A DNA stretch of 64,000 nucleotides, taken from assembly GCA_008501735.1 (NCBI GenBank), contig QQUF01000040.1, positions 1 through 64,000 of the forward strand, read 5' to 3'. This document shows positions 17,128 to 26,390 of the stretch, one piece after another. The position numbers and the translations under genes are program-made. Within the stretch, counting starts at the first letter, position 1. Every line of letters starts with the position of its first letter. This stretch comes from Calditrichota bacterium. GTDB taxonomy: Bacteria; CLD3. The notes beneath the pieces were generated by a model. The model saw nothing but the letters and a program-made list of their open reading frames with translations. It did no database searches and was not told the DNA's origin.

Positions 17128-17688
17128 TTATTTGATTAGCGACATTTTCTGTGATTTAGTAATTTTACCATATTTTACTTGTGAGAAATAAATTCCACTT
17201 GATGAAATTTTTCCAGTTTCATCTCTACCATCCCATTTAACTTTATGATTTCCAGCTTTTTGAACTGTTGAAAATAATTCCTTTACTAAAGCTCCATTAA
17301 TATTGTAAATACTTACTTCAACTTTTTCTTGAGTTGGAATAGAATAGTGAATTGTTGTTGACGGATTAAAAGGGTTTGGGTAATTTGGGGATAAGTCAAA
17401 AGAATTTGCTAAAGAATTGATTTCCTTCTCTTGTAATTTTGTAATTAAAACATCTTTGAAAAATAACTTATCAATTTCAGTGATTAGTATGTCAGGACTC
17501 GTGGCATTCTTTTTCAAGACCTTAATATTATCATTACCAAAAGTAATTCTCTGAATATCTTGAATTTCAAACTCAGAAAAAGTCCCATTTTTTTTGTTAA
17601 TAATTAATCCTAAAACTGTGCTTTGAGCAAAGTTCTCAGAAAATAAAAGCATTGCAATTAAAAAACTATAAAACTTCAACATTTTCAA
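17128..17688 (-). CDS. Small type IX secretion cargo protein
   Basis: The 186-residue protein has a signal peptide (FLIAMLLFSENFAQ) and two short modules like those in the LamG genes (INKKNGTFSEFEIQDIQRIT and ITEIDKLFF). A complete type IX C-terminal sorting domain follows: SPNYPNPFNPSTTIHYSIP, VEVSIYNINGALVKEL, WDGRDETGKISSSGIYF and KSQKMSLIK. The sorting domain makes up half of the protein, so this is almost a bare sorting signal with a small head. It is the first gene of the operon with the two LamG proteins. A role as a surface anchor for them is a guess. Confidence 0.8.
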   Translation of the reverse strand: MKMLKFYSFLIAMLLFSENFAQSTVLGLIINKKNGTFSEFEIQDIQRITFGNDNIKVLKKNATSPDILITEIDKLFFKDVLITKLQEKEINSLANSFDLSPNYPNPFNPSTTIHYSIPTQEKVEVSIYNINGALVKELFSTVQKAGNHKVKWDGRDETGKISSSGIYFSQVKYGKITKSQKMSLIK

Positions 17689-17781
17689 TTTAATTTCCTG
17701 TTTATTAACATAGCTCTATGTTTAAGATAATGTGAATTATAAAGTTAAGAAAACAAAAAAATAATATTTTTTAAATCCTTC

Positions 17782-19212
17782 CTAAACGTAACCGCTTCTT
17801 TGTTTCACAGAAAGTTCGATACAACCTTTGTTTGTAGGGAAAATTTTACTTGGGTTACAAAGGTTCTTCGGGTTGAAAACTTCTTTTAAATTTTTCATTA
17901 CCTCAAGGTCGTTTTGAGTGTAAAGTAAGCCCATTAGATTTTGCTTCTCTAATCCAATTCCGTGTTCACCTGAGATAGAACCTCCAAAATTAATACAAGC
18001 CTTGAGAATTTCTTCACTTGCTTTTTCGGCTCTTCTAGTCTGCTCTGAATTCCTTGCATCGAATAAAATCGCAGGGTGAAGATTTCCGTCTCCTGCGTGA
18101 AAAATGTTTGCAATCTTTAAATCAAATTTTTCACCGATTGCATAAATTTTGTTTAGCATTTCTGGAAGTTTACTTCTCGGAACAACTCCGTCTTGTGTGT
18201 AATAATTTGGTGTTGCTCTTCCTAAAGCTCCAAAAGCCTTTTTTCTTGCTGTCCAAAGCTTCAAGCGTTCTTGAGGAGTTTCAGCAAAGCGGTAACTTTC
18301 GGCATTATTCTTTTCACAACACTGTTTGACAATCTTGGCTTCTGCTTCAACTCCTTCTTCAAATCCGTCAAGTTCAATTATCAAAATCGACTTTGCACTT
18401 TTGGGAATGTTCAAATTAAAGGCACTTTCCAAAGCACTTAAAACGTGAGAATCCAACATTTCTAAAGCAGCAGGAATTACTCCACTTGCGATGATTTCAG
18501 CAACTGTGTTTGTTCCGTCTTCAACTGTTTTGAAAAAGGTAAGGAATGTTTTGTAATAACTTGGCAAAGGAGTCAACTTACAAGTAATCTCAGTTACAAT
18601 TCCAAAAGTTCCTTCTGAGCCTACAAAAGTCCCAACTAAATCCAAACCTTCGTCTTCTTCAAATTCACTGCCAAGTTCAACGAGTTCTCCGTTTGGTAAA
18701 ATGACTTTGAGTCCAAGAATGTGATTCGTTGTAACTCCGTATTTTAATGTGTGAGGTCCTCCAGCATTTTCTGCAACATTTCCTCCGATTGTGCAAACGA
18801 ATTGGCTCGACGGGTCAGGTGCAAAACACAAACTAAATTCTTCAACTTCTCTGCTCAAATGAGCGTTTACAACTCCGCATTGGACAACAGCGATTCTATT
18901 TTTAGGTTCGACTTTTAAGATTTTGTTTAGCTTTGCCAAAGCGATAATTATTCCACCTTCAGGAGTCAAACAACCTCCACTAAGTCCTGTTCCTGCTCCT
19001 CTTGGCACAAATGGAATTTCGTTTTCCGCAAGAATTTTGACGATTTTCTGAACTTCGTTAGTGTCTCTTGGAAAAACAACTGCTTCGGGTAAAGCTTTGT
19101 TCATTGTAAAACCGTCAGCTTCGTAAACGATTAATTCCTCTGGTGAGAAAATCACATTTTCTTTACCTAAGGTTCCAGTTAGTTCATTGAGAATTTGGCT
19201 TAGGTTTTTCAT
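17782..19212 (-). CDS. glcD: FAD-linked oxidase, glycolate/D-lactate dehydrogenase type
   Basis: The 476-residue enzyme has the VAO-type FAD domain with PRGAGTGLSGGCL and the IGGNVAENAGGPHTLKYGVT loop. The C-terminal oxidase domain shows HAGDGNLHPAILFD and GSISGEHGIGLEK. It oxidises 2-hydroxy acids such as glycolate or D-lactate. Length and motifs match GlcD, though the substrate cannot be told from sequence. Its ATG overlaps the stop of the M28 peptidase gene by four bases. No GlcE or GlcF subunit is present nearby, so it may act alone like D-lactate dehydrogenases of this family. Confidence 0.9.
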   Translation of the reverse strand: MKNLSQILNELTGTLGKENVIFSPEELIVYEADGFTMNKALPEAVVFPRDTNEVQKIVKILAENEIPFVPRGAGTGLSGGCLTPEGGIIIALAKLNKILKVEPKNRIAVVQCGVVNAHLSREVEEFSLCFAPDPSSQFVCTIGGNVAENAGGPHTLKYGVTTNHILGLKVILPNGELVELGSEFEEDEGLDLVGTFVGSEGTFGIVTEITCKLTPLPSYYKTFLTFFKTVEDGTNTVAEIIASGVIPAALEMLDSHVLSALESAFNLNIPKSAKSILIIELDGFEEGVEAEAKIVKQCCEKNNAESYRFAETPQERLKLWTARKKAFGALGRATPNYYTQDGVVPRSKLPEMLNKIYAIGEKFDLKIANIFHAGDGNLHPAILFDARNSEQTRRAEKASEEILKACINFGGSISGEHGIGLEKQNLMGLLYTQNDLEVMKNLKEVFNPKNLCNPSKIFPTNKGCIELSVKQRSGYV

Positions 19213-20972
19213 TGTTTTTTATTTATTGGAGTTACTTGTAAATCTAAAATTTTACCATCTCGTTTAATTTGTGCAGGAACAGTTTTGTTTGGCTTACAAT
19301 CTTGAATCGCATACATAAAATCATAAATATTTTTAACTTCTCTTTTGTTGAAAGAAATAATAAAATCACCTTTTTGCATTCCAGCTTTGTCAGCAGGACC
19401 ACCAGATTTTGCTCCTGAAAGTTTCATTCCTTCGTTGCCTTCGTAGCTGTAATCGGGAATTGTTCCGACGTAAACTCGAAAACCTGTTTTCGCAATTCCT
19501 GAATGTGGATCGTTACTTTTATATTTTGTGAAAGGAATATCATTCTCATAGTTTCCTGCAAATTCTAACATTTCACCAATAAATTTTAAAGTCCTAAATT
19601 GACCTTCAAAATTGAGCTTTTCTGTGTCGTCTTCGAAAGTGTGGTAATCTTCGTGAACCCCAGTAAAAAATGATAAAACAGGAATATTTTCTTCATAAAA
19701 AGAAGAGTAATCGCTTGGACCTGAGCCGTCTTTAGTCAAAAATAATTTAAGTTTGTATTCCTCACTTCTTGAATTTAATTCCGATTCCCAAATTTCAGAA
19801 GTCCCAACTCCATTTACAATCAATTTGTTTTCTTCCAATCTTCCAATCATATCCATATTAAACATTGCAGAGATTTTTTCTTTTGCAAAAGATGAATTCT
19901 TTAACCAAGCCTTTGAGCCAAGAAGTCCCATTTCTTCACCAGAAAAAGCCATAAAAATTATGCTTCTTTCGGTTGGGTTTTGTGCAAAATATCTTGCAAG
20001 TTCCAAAACTCCTGCTGTTCCCGAAGCATTGTCGTCAGCTCCATTGTGAACTTCGCCTACGTGATTTGGTGAAAGTGAACTAAAATGCCCAAACCCTAAG
20101 TGATCGTAATGTCCGCCAATCAAAATTGCTTCATTGGGTTTTGTCGTTCCTTTGACGATTCCTACGACATTTGAAGCCAGATTATTTTTACGAATTAAAT
20201 CTGTTTGAATTATGACTTTAGACTTTTTTATAACAAAAGAATTACTTCCTTTTTCTAAAGAATCTTCAAGTTTCTTTAATGATTTTTTAGACTTCTTTAG
20301 AATTGATTCCGCAACTTTTTGAGAAATTGAAATCGCAGAAATTGCATTGTCTTTATTTTTGTTGTAAGGACGGAATCTAACTAAGTCAGAAAGCACATCA
20401 ATATTATGGTAACCTGTAACGTAAATTATTCCTTTTGCACCTTGCTCACGAGCTTCTGAAGATTTGTAATGAAGTGCTGCCAAAGATTGCAAAGAATCAG
20501 GGAAATTATAAGGTAAACCTCGAAGAACCATTACAATCTTGTCTTTAACTTTTATATTTTTGTAACTATTTCGTGCATCACTTTTTACACCATAGCCAAC
20601 AAAAACGATTTCACTTTCAACAATGTCGTTGTTTGAAAAAGAAATCGGAACAAAGTCTTTTTGAATTACAAGTTTCTGGTTTTTGTCTTGAATTTCAAAG
20701 CGGTTAAATTCTCCAATTTTTGGCGGAGCAGCGAACTCAAAGGGCTCTAAAAAACTTCCATCTTTTAGTGGCTCTAAACCGTAACTTTCAAATTCTGTTG
20801 CAATGTAACGAGCAGCAATTTCACCTTCAACACTTCCTGTGAGTCTTCCGCCAAGTTCATCAGAAGCAAGAAATTTTACGTGCTTTTCAATGTTCGTTTG
20901 CAGAATTTCGTCAACAGCAAAGAGGCTTTGTGTAAAAATTAAAATTGTAAAAATGATAAATTTATTTTTCAC
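19209..20972 (-). CDS. M28-family zinc aminopeptidase with PA and PDZ domains
   Basis: The 587-residue protein has a signal peptide (FTILIFTQSLFA), a PA insert (about 125-250) and an M28 peptidase core. Zinc ligands and catalytic residues are visible in GGHYDHLGFG, NGADDNASGTAGVLELAR, FSGEEMGLLGS, MDMIGR and HEDYHTFEDD. A C-terminal PDZ domain lies at about 505-583 (GPADKAGMQKGDFIISF). It probably trims peptides in the periplasm. Its stop overlaps the start of the downstream glcD gene. The PA-M28-PDZ order is common in this phylum. Confidence 0.92.
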   Translation of the reverse strand: MKNKFIIFTILIFTQSLFAVDEILQTNIEKHVKFLASDELGGRLTGSVEGEIAARYIATEFESYGLEPLKDGSFLEPFEFAAPPKIGEFNRFEIQDKNQKLVIQKDFVPISFSNNDIVESEIVFVGYGVKSDARNSYKNIKVKDKIVMVLRGLPYNFPDSLQSLAALHYKSSEAREQGAKGIIYVTGYHNIDVLSDLVRFRPYNKNKDNAISAISISQKVAESILKKSKKSLKKLEDSLEKGSNSFVIKKSKVIIQTDLIRKNNLASNVVGIVKGTTKPNEAILIGGHYDHLGFGHFSSLSPNHVGEVHNGADDNASGTAGVLELARYFAQNPTERSIIFMAFSGEEMGLLGSKAWLKNSSFAKEKISAMFNMDMIGRLEENKLIVNGVGTSEIWESELNSRSEEYKLKLFLTKDGSGPSDYSSFYEENIPVLSFFTGVHEDYHTFEDDTEKLNFEGQFRTLKFIGEMLEFAGNYENDIPFTKYKSNDPHSGIAKTGFRVYVGTIPDYSYEGNEGMKLSGAKSGGPADKAGMQKGDFIISFNKREVKNIYDFMYAIQDCKPNKTVPAQIKRDGKILDLQVTPINKKQ

Positions 20973-20996
20973 AGAAATTTTCCTTTAAAATTAAAA

Positions 20997-22043
20997 TTAC
21001 TCAAAATCACAAATGAAAACATTTGTTTCACCGCGTTTCGCATTGTTTCTATTTGAAGCAAAAACCAATTTTTTGCCGTCTCTTGTAAACATTGGAAATC
21101 CGTCAAAAGTTTCGTTGTGAGTAATTTGTTCCAAATTTGTTCCGTCAAGATTAATCATAAACAAATCGAAATTTCTTCCACCTGTTTCTTGAGAGTGTAA
21201 GTTTGAACAAAAAATTACACGATTCCCGTCAGGATGCATAAAAGGACCAAAACTTGCAGCACCAAAATTTGTGATTTGTTTTTTGTTCGAGCCGTCAGAG
21301 TCCATTAACCAAAGCTCCATTTTTGAGGGCTGAACTAAGTCTTTTGCCAAAAGTTCTTTGTAAAGTTTTAGTTCTTCATCAGTTTGTGGGTGATAAGCTC
21401 TGTAAATAATTTTTGTGCCATCGTCAGAGAAAAAAGCTCCTCCGTCATAACCATCAGTTTTTGTAAGTCTTTTCACATTTGAGCCGTCAGAATCCATTGT
21501 GTAAATTTCCAAATCTCCGTCTCGCATTGATGTAAAAACGATTTTTTTACCGTCAGTTGAGAGAGTTGCTTCTGCATCGTAACCATCATTTTTTGTCAAC
21601 CTTTGCAAGTCGCTTCCGTCTTCTTTTGCTGTAAAAATATCGTAACTCGGATAAAGTGGCCAAACGTATTTTCCACTTTCAAACATCACTGAAGGAGGAC
21701 AATCATCGCCTCCAAGATGAGTTGAGGAGTAAAGAATCCTGTCAGTTCCATAAATGTAGTAAGAGCAAGTCGTTCTACCTTTTCCTGTGCTAATTAATTT
21801 TGTATCAGAGCCGTCAAGATTCATTGAAAAAATTTGGTCACACTCAAATTCGTCTCTTTTTGACTGGAAAATTAGTTTTGTCTCATCTTGATTAAAATAT
21901 GCTTCTGCATTTTCGCCACCAAAAGTAAGTTGCTTTATATTTTTTAAATGGACTTCATTTTCAAGAGGTTTGATTTTTTGGGCAAAGACATTTGAAATGC
22001 AAACAAATGTCAAAATCGGTAAAATTAATTTTGTATTTTTCAT
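20997..22043 (-). CDS. TolB-like WD40/PD40 beta-propeller protein, exported
   Basis: The 348-residue protein begins with a signal peptide (LPILTFVCISNVFAQ) and consists of PD40 blades. Examples are AYFNQDETKLIFQSKRD, ATLSTDGKKIVFTSMRDGD and FPMFTRDGKKLVFASNR, separated by MDSDGSN-type turns. Such propellers are scaffold or sensor proteins of the periplasm. True TolB has an extra N-terminal domain, which is absent, so this is a TolB-like relative. It sits 24 bases upstream of the M28 peptidase gene in the same direction, a frequent pairing for proteins handling peptides, although the link is inference. Confidence 0.8.
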   Translation of the reverse strand: MKNTKLILPILTFVCISNVFAQKIKPLENEVHLKNIKQLTFGGENAEAYFNQDETKLIFQSKRDEFECDQIFSMNLDGSDTKLISTGKGRTTCSYYIYGTDRILYSSTHLGGDDCPPSVMFESGKYVWPLYPSYDIFTAKEDGSDLQRLTKNDGYDAEATLSTDGKKIVFTSMRDGDLEIYTMDSDGSNVKRLTKTDGYDGGAFFSDDGTKIIYRAYHPQTDEELKLYKELLAKDLVQPSKMELWLMDSDGSNKKQITNFGAASFGPFMHPDGNRVIFCSNLHSQETGGRNFDLFMINLDGTNLEQITHNETFDGFPMFTRDGKKLVFASNRNNAKRGETNVFICDFE

Positions 22044-22117
22044 TTAAATTCCTAAATAGTTTTCATAAAATCGCACTAAAGTTACAAATTTAAATCACTT
22101 TTTTAACGACTTTTAAA

Positions 22118-22990
22118 ATGATAAAAAATTATTTCATAGGCTGTCCAATTTGGTCAAACAAAGATTGGGTTGGAAATTTCTTCACCACAAAAGCAAAACC
22201 AAAAGACTTTCTTAAAGAATACTCGAATGTCTTGAACACAGTTGAAGGAAATAGCACCTTTTACGGACTTCCAAAAATTGAGACTTTTTTGAAATGGAAA
22301 GAAGAGTCGCAAAGTAATTTCAAGTTCAGTTTTAAGTTTCCTCAAAGCATTTCACATAATAGAAGATTAGTGGGTACGGAGCAGGAAACAACTAGATTTT
22401 TAAGAACTGTTGAAGTCTTGGAAGATAAGTTAGGTATTTTGTTTTTACAACTTCCACCATTTTTTGATAAAAGTAACTTTACCACTTTAGAAAGCTTTTT
22501 GAGAAGATTACCAAAGAGTTTCACTTTTGCAATTGAAGTCAGGCACAAAGATTTTTTTGATGAAAGTGAAAATGAAATTCGATTTAATGAACTTTTAGAA
22601 GAATTGGGAATTAACAGAGTAATGTTCGATACTCAAACATTGCACTCAATCAGAAGTAATGAAATTTCTGTTCTTGAAGCACAACGAAAGAAACCAAAAG
22701 TAGTGGAGAGAATCGTTTCAACAGCGGAAAATCCATTTTTGCGATTTGTCGGTTACAATGAGGTTGAACCAAATTTACCAAGATTAAATTATTTGGCAAA
22801 TTTTGTTGCAAAGTGGATTGATGAAGGAAAAAAGCCTTTTATCTTTATGCACTCACCAACTGACTTGTTTGCTCCACAAATCTGTAAAGAGTTTCACAAA
22901 ATTTTGCAGTCTAAAGTGAAAATTAACTCCGTAGGAGAATTTCCAAATTGGAATAGAAGTAATGAACCAGAACAGTTAAATTTGTTTTAA
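22118..22990 (+). CDS. DUF72-family protein
   Basis: The 290-residue protein has the DUF72 pattern: an N-terminal FIGCPIWSNKDWVGNFF, then YSNVLNTVEGNSTFYGLP, FKFSFKFPQSISH and LFLQLPPFFD. Later motifs are FAIEVRHKDFFD and FIFMHSPTDLFAPQICKEF. DUF72 proteins adopt a TIM-barrel fold of unknown activity. It stands alone between a divergent propeller gene and the CCA-adding enzyme gene. Length and motif order match the family, so the family call is sure, whereas the function is unknown. Confidence 0.88.
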   Translation: MIKNYFIGCPIWSNKDWVGNFFTTKAKPKDFLKEYSNVLNTVEGNSTFYGLPKIETFLKWKEESQSNFKFSFKFPQSISHNRRLVGTEQETTRFLRTVEVLEDKLGILFLQLPPFFDKSNFTTLESFLRRLPKSFTFAIEVRHKDFFDESENEIRFNELLEELGINRVMFDTQTLHSIRSNEISVLEAQRKKPKVVERIVSTAENPFLRFVGYNEVEPNLPRLNYLANFVAKWIDEGKKPFIFMHSPTDLFAPQICKEFHKILQSKVKINSVGEFPNWNRSNEPEQLNLF

Positions 22991-23055
22991 GGGTTTGATT
23001 AACTTTTTTCCAATTTTAAAAGTTAAACTGTTATTTTGCCACCAAGTTTGCCTTG

Positions 23056-23085
23056 TAATTAATCATTAATCATTAGTCGTTAGAA
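23056..23085. repeat. Degenerate heptanucleotide repeat
   Basis: Successive units TAATTAA, TCATTAA, TCATTAG and TCGTTAG run right up to the TTG start of the CCA-adding enzyme gene. The shared core is nnATTAn at 7-bp spacing. The same repeat type recurs elsewhere in the window. Confidence 0.6.
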
Positions 23086-24414
23086 TTGCTTGTAAAAGAT
23101 AAAAACATTAACCAAATTTTAGAAAAAATCGGTAAAATTGCGGATTCTGAAAAGGTTGAAGTTTACGCAGTTGGAGGTTTCGCGAGGGATTTTTTACTCA
23201 ACCGTAAAACTAAAGACATTGATTTCGTTGTCGTTGGAAAAGGAATTAAGTTTGCTAAAAAAGTAGCGAAAATTCTTGGTAAAAAGAAAGTCGTTACTTA
23301 CGAAAGATTTGAAACAGCTATGTTTGTTTACAAAAATTTGAACCTTGAATTTGTTTCTGCAAGAAGTGAAATCTACGACGAAAACTCACGTAAGCCAAAA
23401 GTTGAAAGAGCCAATCTAAAATCCGATCAATTGAGAAGAGATTTTACAATTAACGCTCTTGCATTCGGTTTAAACAAAGAGAACTTCGGTAAACTTTACG
23501 ACCCTTTTGAAGGTGAAATTGATTTAAATAATAAAATTATTAGAACTCCACTTGACCCTGAAATTACTTTCTCAGAAGACCCTTTGCGAATTTTAAGAGC
23601 AATTCGGTTTGCTTCACAACTCAACTTTAAAATTGAAGCCAAGACTTTTGAAGCAGCAACGAAAATGCGAGAACGGCTCAAAATTATTTCTCAAGAAAGA
23701 ATTACTGATGAATTTACTAAAATCCTTAACTCTCCAAAACCTTCAATAGGTCTGAAACTTTTAGAGGAAACAGGGATTTTGAAAATGATTTTACCTGAAA
23801 TTTTTGTGTGGAATGAAAACGAATTACTTTTTGAATTTGTTGACGAAGTTTCTACCAAAAGCCAAAAGACTGAGTTGAGGTTTGCATCTTTGCTTTACAA
23901 AACAAATTGGGAAAACCCGACACATTTGGAATCAAATTCACGAAAAGTTGCTTACTCAACCAAACTTTCCAAAATCTGTAAACGCTTTAAACTCCCGATA
24001 AATTTTGGACAAGAAACCGAATCTTTAACTTCACTTCTTCCACTTACCTTGAAAGTTTTTGAGTTGGATTTTGAAGGCAAATTTAATCTGGAAAAACAAA
24101 GACGCTACTTAAAAATTGTAGGTGATTTTTTCGACGAGGTTTGGTTCTTGGGTAGAATTTTGCAGAAAATTATGAAACTTGATTTTCAAACTCAAACAGC
24201 CTTTAAAAGACTAAAAAATTTAGACCAAAAAGAAAACCTTACAGATTTCAATTTGGCTTTAGACGGCTTAGAGATTATAAAAATCTCACAAATTGGACAA
24301 GGTCCAGAAATCGGGAAAATTAAAAATTCTTTGGAAGAAGCTGTTTTGAAAGGAATTGTAAAAAATGAAAACAAACCCTTAGAACAATACCTTTTGACTC
24401 TGCTTAAATCTTAA
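23086..24414 (+). CDS. CCA tRNA nucleotidyltransferase / poly(A) polymerase family
   Basis: The 442-residue protein has the class II nucleotidyltransferase core: VGGFARDFLL, KDIDFVVVG with the metal-binding aspartates, and LRRDFTINALAF. The RNA-binding head follows (DPFEGEIDL, RILRAIRFASQL, RITDEFTKIL). It adds or repairs the CCA end of tRNA. Bacterial poly(A) polymerase is similar, but the length and lack of a long basic tail favour the CCA enzyme. The likely start is TTG at 23086, directly after a heptamer repeat. Confidence 0.85.
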   Translation: MLVKDKNINQILEKIGKIADSEKVEVYAVGGFARDFLLNRKTKDIDFVVVGKGIKFAKKVAKILGKKKVVTYERFETAMFVYKNLNLEFVSARSEIYDENSRKPKVERANLKSDQLRRDFTINALAFGLNKENFGKLYDPFEGEIDLNNKIIRTPLDPEITFSEDPLRILRAIRFASQLNFKIEAKTFEAATKMRERLKIISQERITDEFTKILNSPKPSIGLKLLEETGILKMILPEIFVWNENELLFEFVDEVSTKSQKTELRFASLLYKTNWENPTHLESNSRKVAYSTKLSKICKRFKLPINFGQETESLTSLLPLTLKVFELDFEGKFNLEKQRRYLKIVGDFFDEVWFLGRILQKIMKLDFQTQTAFKRLKNLDQKENLTDFNLALDGLEIIKISQIGQGPEIGKIKNSLEEAVLKGIVKNENKPLEQYLLTLLKS

Positions 24415-24479
24415 GTCTTTTGAAAAAAATAATTTTTCAATTACTTTATTTTTTGAAAATTTAAAATTTTGGTGATAAA

Positions 24480-25874
24480 ATGATTTTAGAAACATACTAC
24501 TTAGATTGTCTTGCACAAGCTTCTTACTTAATAATTTCAGAAGGTGAAGCACTTGTAATCGACCCACAAAGAGACATTAAAATTTACCTCGAAGCCGCAA
24601 AGAAACACAACGCAAAAATAAAGTACGTTTTTGAAACTCATCATCACGCAGACTTTGTCTCAGGACATCTTGAGTTTGCAAAAGTTCACGACGCAACCAT
24701 TTTTATGGGTAAAGAAGCGAAAGCAGATTTCAACTTTGTTGGTGTTGCTGATGGCTCAGTTTTACGTTTTGGAAAAGCTAAAGTCGAATTTCGTGAAACT
24801 CCAGGTCATACTTTAGAAAGTGTTTGTGCTGTTCTTTTCGACCTTGAAAAAGATGCGAAAAACCCAGAAGCAGTCTTTACAGGAGACACACTTTTTATTG
24901 GCGATGTTGGAAGACCTGATTTACTCGGAGCAACAATTTCCAAAGAAGAACTTGCAACTATGCTTTACAACTCGCTTCAAACAAAGTTGTTAGTTTTACC
25001 AAACGAGACAAAAGTTTATCCGGGACACGGAGCAGGTTCAATGTGCGGAAAAGCATTGAGCAACGACAAAGTTTCAACAATTGGCAGAGAAAAAGACACG
25101 AATTACGCTCTCCAAGCAAAATCAAAAGAAGAGTTCATTAGTCTTGTTGCAACAAACCAGCCGATTGCACCAAAATACTTTCCTTTAGACGTTCAGATTA
25201 ACCGAAAAGGAGCTCAGCCTTTACAAAATGTAATTGGAAATTTGAGACCATTTTCTACACAAGAAGTTGTACTTCTGCAAAATCGTGGTGCAAAAATTCT
25301 TGACGTTAGAAGCCACAAAGACTTTAGTCAAAATGCGATTCCAAGCTCAATCAATGTCGGTTTAGATGGAAGTTTTGCTACTTGGGCGGGTTGTGTTTTC
25401 GGAGAAAATGATAAAGTAATAATTGTTGCACAAGAAGGAAAAGAAGCAGAAGTTGCAACAAGGCTTTCAAGAATCGGACTTGACATTGCAGTTGGTTACT
25501 TAGCTGGCGGAATCGAATCTTGGGAAGGAGAAATGGAACCGAAACCAAGACTTGCACCGAAAGACCTTGAATCGATTTTAGAAAATCCTAATTTCCAATT
25601 TGTTGACATTCGTGGAGTTGGAGAATTTCAAACTGAAAGAATTGAAAATTTCAAAAATTTTCCACTGAACAACCTTTCTGACAGTGTTGCAAATCTTAGC
25701 AAAGACAAAGAAATTATTTTGATGTGCCGAAGCAGTTACCGCTCAAGTGTTGCCCGAACTTTCCTTGAAAATTTGGGTTTCAAAAAAGTAACAGACGTTG
25801 AAGGCGGAATTTTAGCTTGTCAAGAAGATGGATTAAAGATTGTTACTGAAGAATGTTCGATGAGTAAAGTTTAG
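24480..25874 (+). CDS. Persulfide dioxygenase-like MBL hydrolase fused to two rhodanese domains
   Basis: The 464-residue protein begins with a metallo-beta-lactamase domain (about 1-240): ETHHHADFVSGH, GDTLFIGDVGRPDL and VYPGHGAGSMCG give the metal ligands of ETHE1-type persulfide dioxygenases. Two rhodanese domains follow. The first (about 265-355) has no catalytic cysteine in its active loop (IIVAQEGKEAEV). The second (about 370-455) keeps it in LMCRSSYRSSVA. The protein probably oxidises glutathione- or other thiol-persulfides and shuttles sulfur in the cytoplasm. The fusion order is known in many bacteria. Confidence 0.88.
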   Translation: MILETYYLDCLAQASYLIISEGEALVIDPQRDIKIYLEAAKKHNAKIKYVFETHHHADFVSGHLEFAKVHDATIFMGKEAKADFNFVGVADGSVLRFGKAKVEFRETPGHTLESVCAVLFDLEKDAKNPEAVFTGDTLFIGDVGRPDLLGATISKEELATMLYNSLQTKLLVLPNETKVYPGHGAGSMCGKALSNDKVSTIGREKDTNYALQAKSKEEFISLVATNQPIAPKYFPLDVQINRKGAQPLQNVIGNLRPFSTQEVVLLQNRGAKILDVRSHKDFSQNAIPSSINVGLDGSFATWAGCVFGENDKVIIVAQEGKEAEVATRLSRIGLDIAVGYLAGGIESWEGEMEPKPRLAPKDLESILENPNFQFVDIRGVGEFQTERIENFKNFPLNNLSDSVANLSKDKEIILMCRSSYRSSVARTFLENLGFKKVTDVEGGILACQEDGLKIVTEECSMSKV

Positions 25875-25880
25875 ATTTTC

Positions 25881-25952
25881 GTGAGAGCCTGACTTCAAGT
25901 CAGAATCTCACTAAGTTTAAGCTGAGTTTCCCACTCAAAGTGAGGCTCTCAG
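25881..25952. repeat. Two inverted copies of a 31-bp imperfect palindrome
   Basis: Copy 1 (25881-25911) folds GTGAGA...TCTCAC around CTGACTTCAAGTCAG. Copy 2 (25922-25952) reads, on the other strand, as a 31-bp sequence sharing 23 of 31 bases with copy 1. Two of the differences change both members of a base pair (positions 1/31 and 11/21), which points to selection for the fold. Copy 2 ends exactly where the stop codon of the truncated methylase remnant begins. It may also act as a terminator between convergent genes. Confidence 0.7.
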
Positions 25953-26351
25953 TTAGAAATCTTTTAGATGAAATTCTTCTTCGGTACTTTCCTCTAAGTC
26001 GTAAAGTCTAAACCTTTCAAAATCTGAAACAAGAACGTACTTTGGAAGTTCTTCTTCTTTTAGTCCATTAAAATAATCTAATGCTTGGGAGTAGGCTTTG
26101 TCTAAGTTTTTACCTTTTGACTTGTGTTCAACAAGCAAAGTTCCTTTCCAAAATAAATCAATGAAGCCAAATTTATTATTAAGTTTTTTTACAGGTTCTT
26201 CAAAGGTCGCAACTCTTCTTCGAGAAATACCAAAGACGTTAAAAAAGCTATCCCAAAAAGATTTTGCCTCTGCATTTTCTCTTGATTCATTTTCCCATTC
26301 TTGAGTAAACTTCAAAGACCTGTCTCGAATCTAATTCCAACTTAAAGCCAT
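25953..26351 (-). pseudogene. Remnant of an MmeI-like restriction-modification protein
   Basis: From an ATG at 26349-26351 the frame reads MALSWN, then a TAG stop, then IRDRSLKFTQEWENES and on to residue 132. This is the conserved N-terminus of large type IIG/MmeI-like proteins, which combine a nuclease and an adenine methylase in about 900 residues or more. Visible motifs include SFWDSFFNVFGISRRR, FIDLFWKGTLLVEHKS and KYVLVSDFERFRLYDL, the PD-(D/E)xK nuclease region with LVEHKSKGK. The codon at the TAG is expected to be Glu, one base away. The frame then ends at 25953, exactly beside a palindrome pair, so about 85% of the gene is lost. A TTG at 26315 could still start a 120-residue product. 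Confidence 0.8.
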
Positions 26352-26390
26352 TTTTACTCCAAATTTTATTTTTTCACTTTTAGGTGAATT

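Noticed and set aside
24420-24440. Terminator after the CCA-adding enzyme gene
   Set aside because: TTGAAAAA/TTTTTCAA is a pure A/T stem in AT-rich DNA and is too weak to call.
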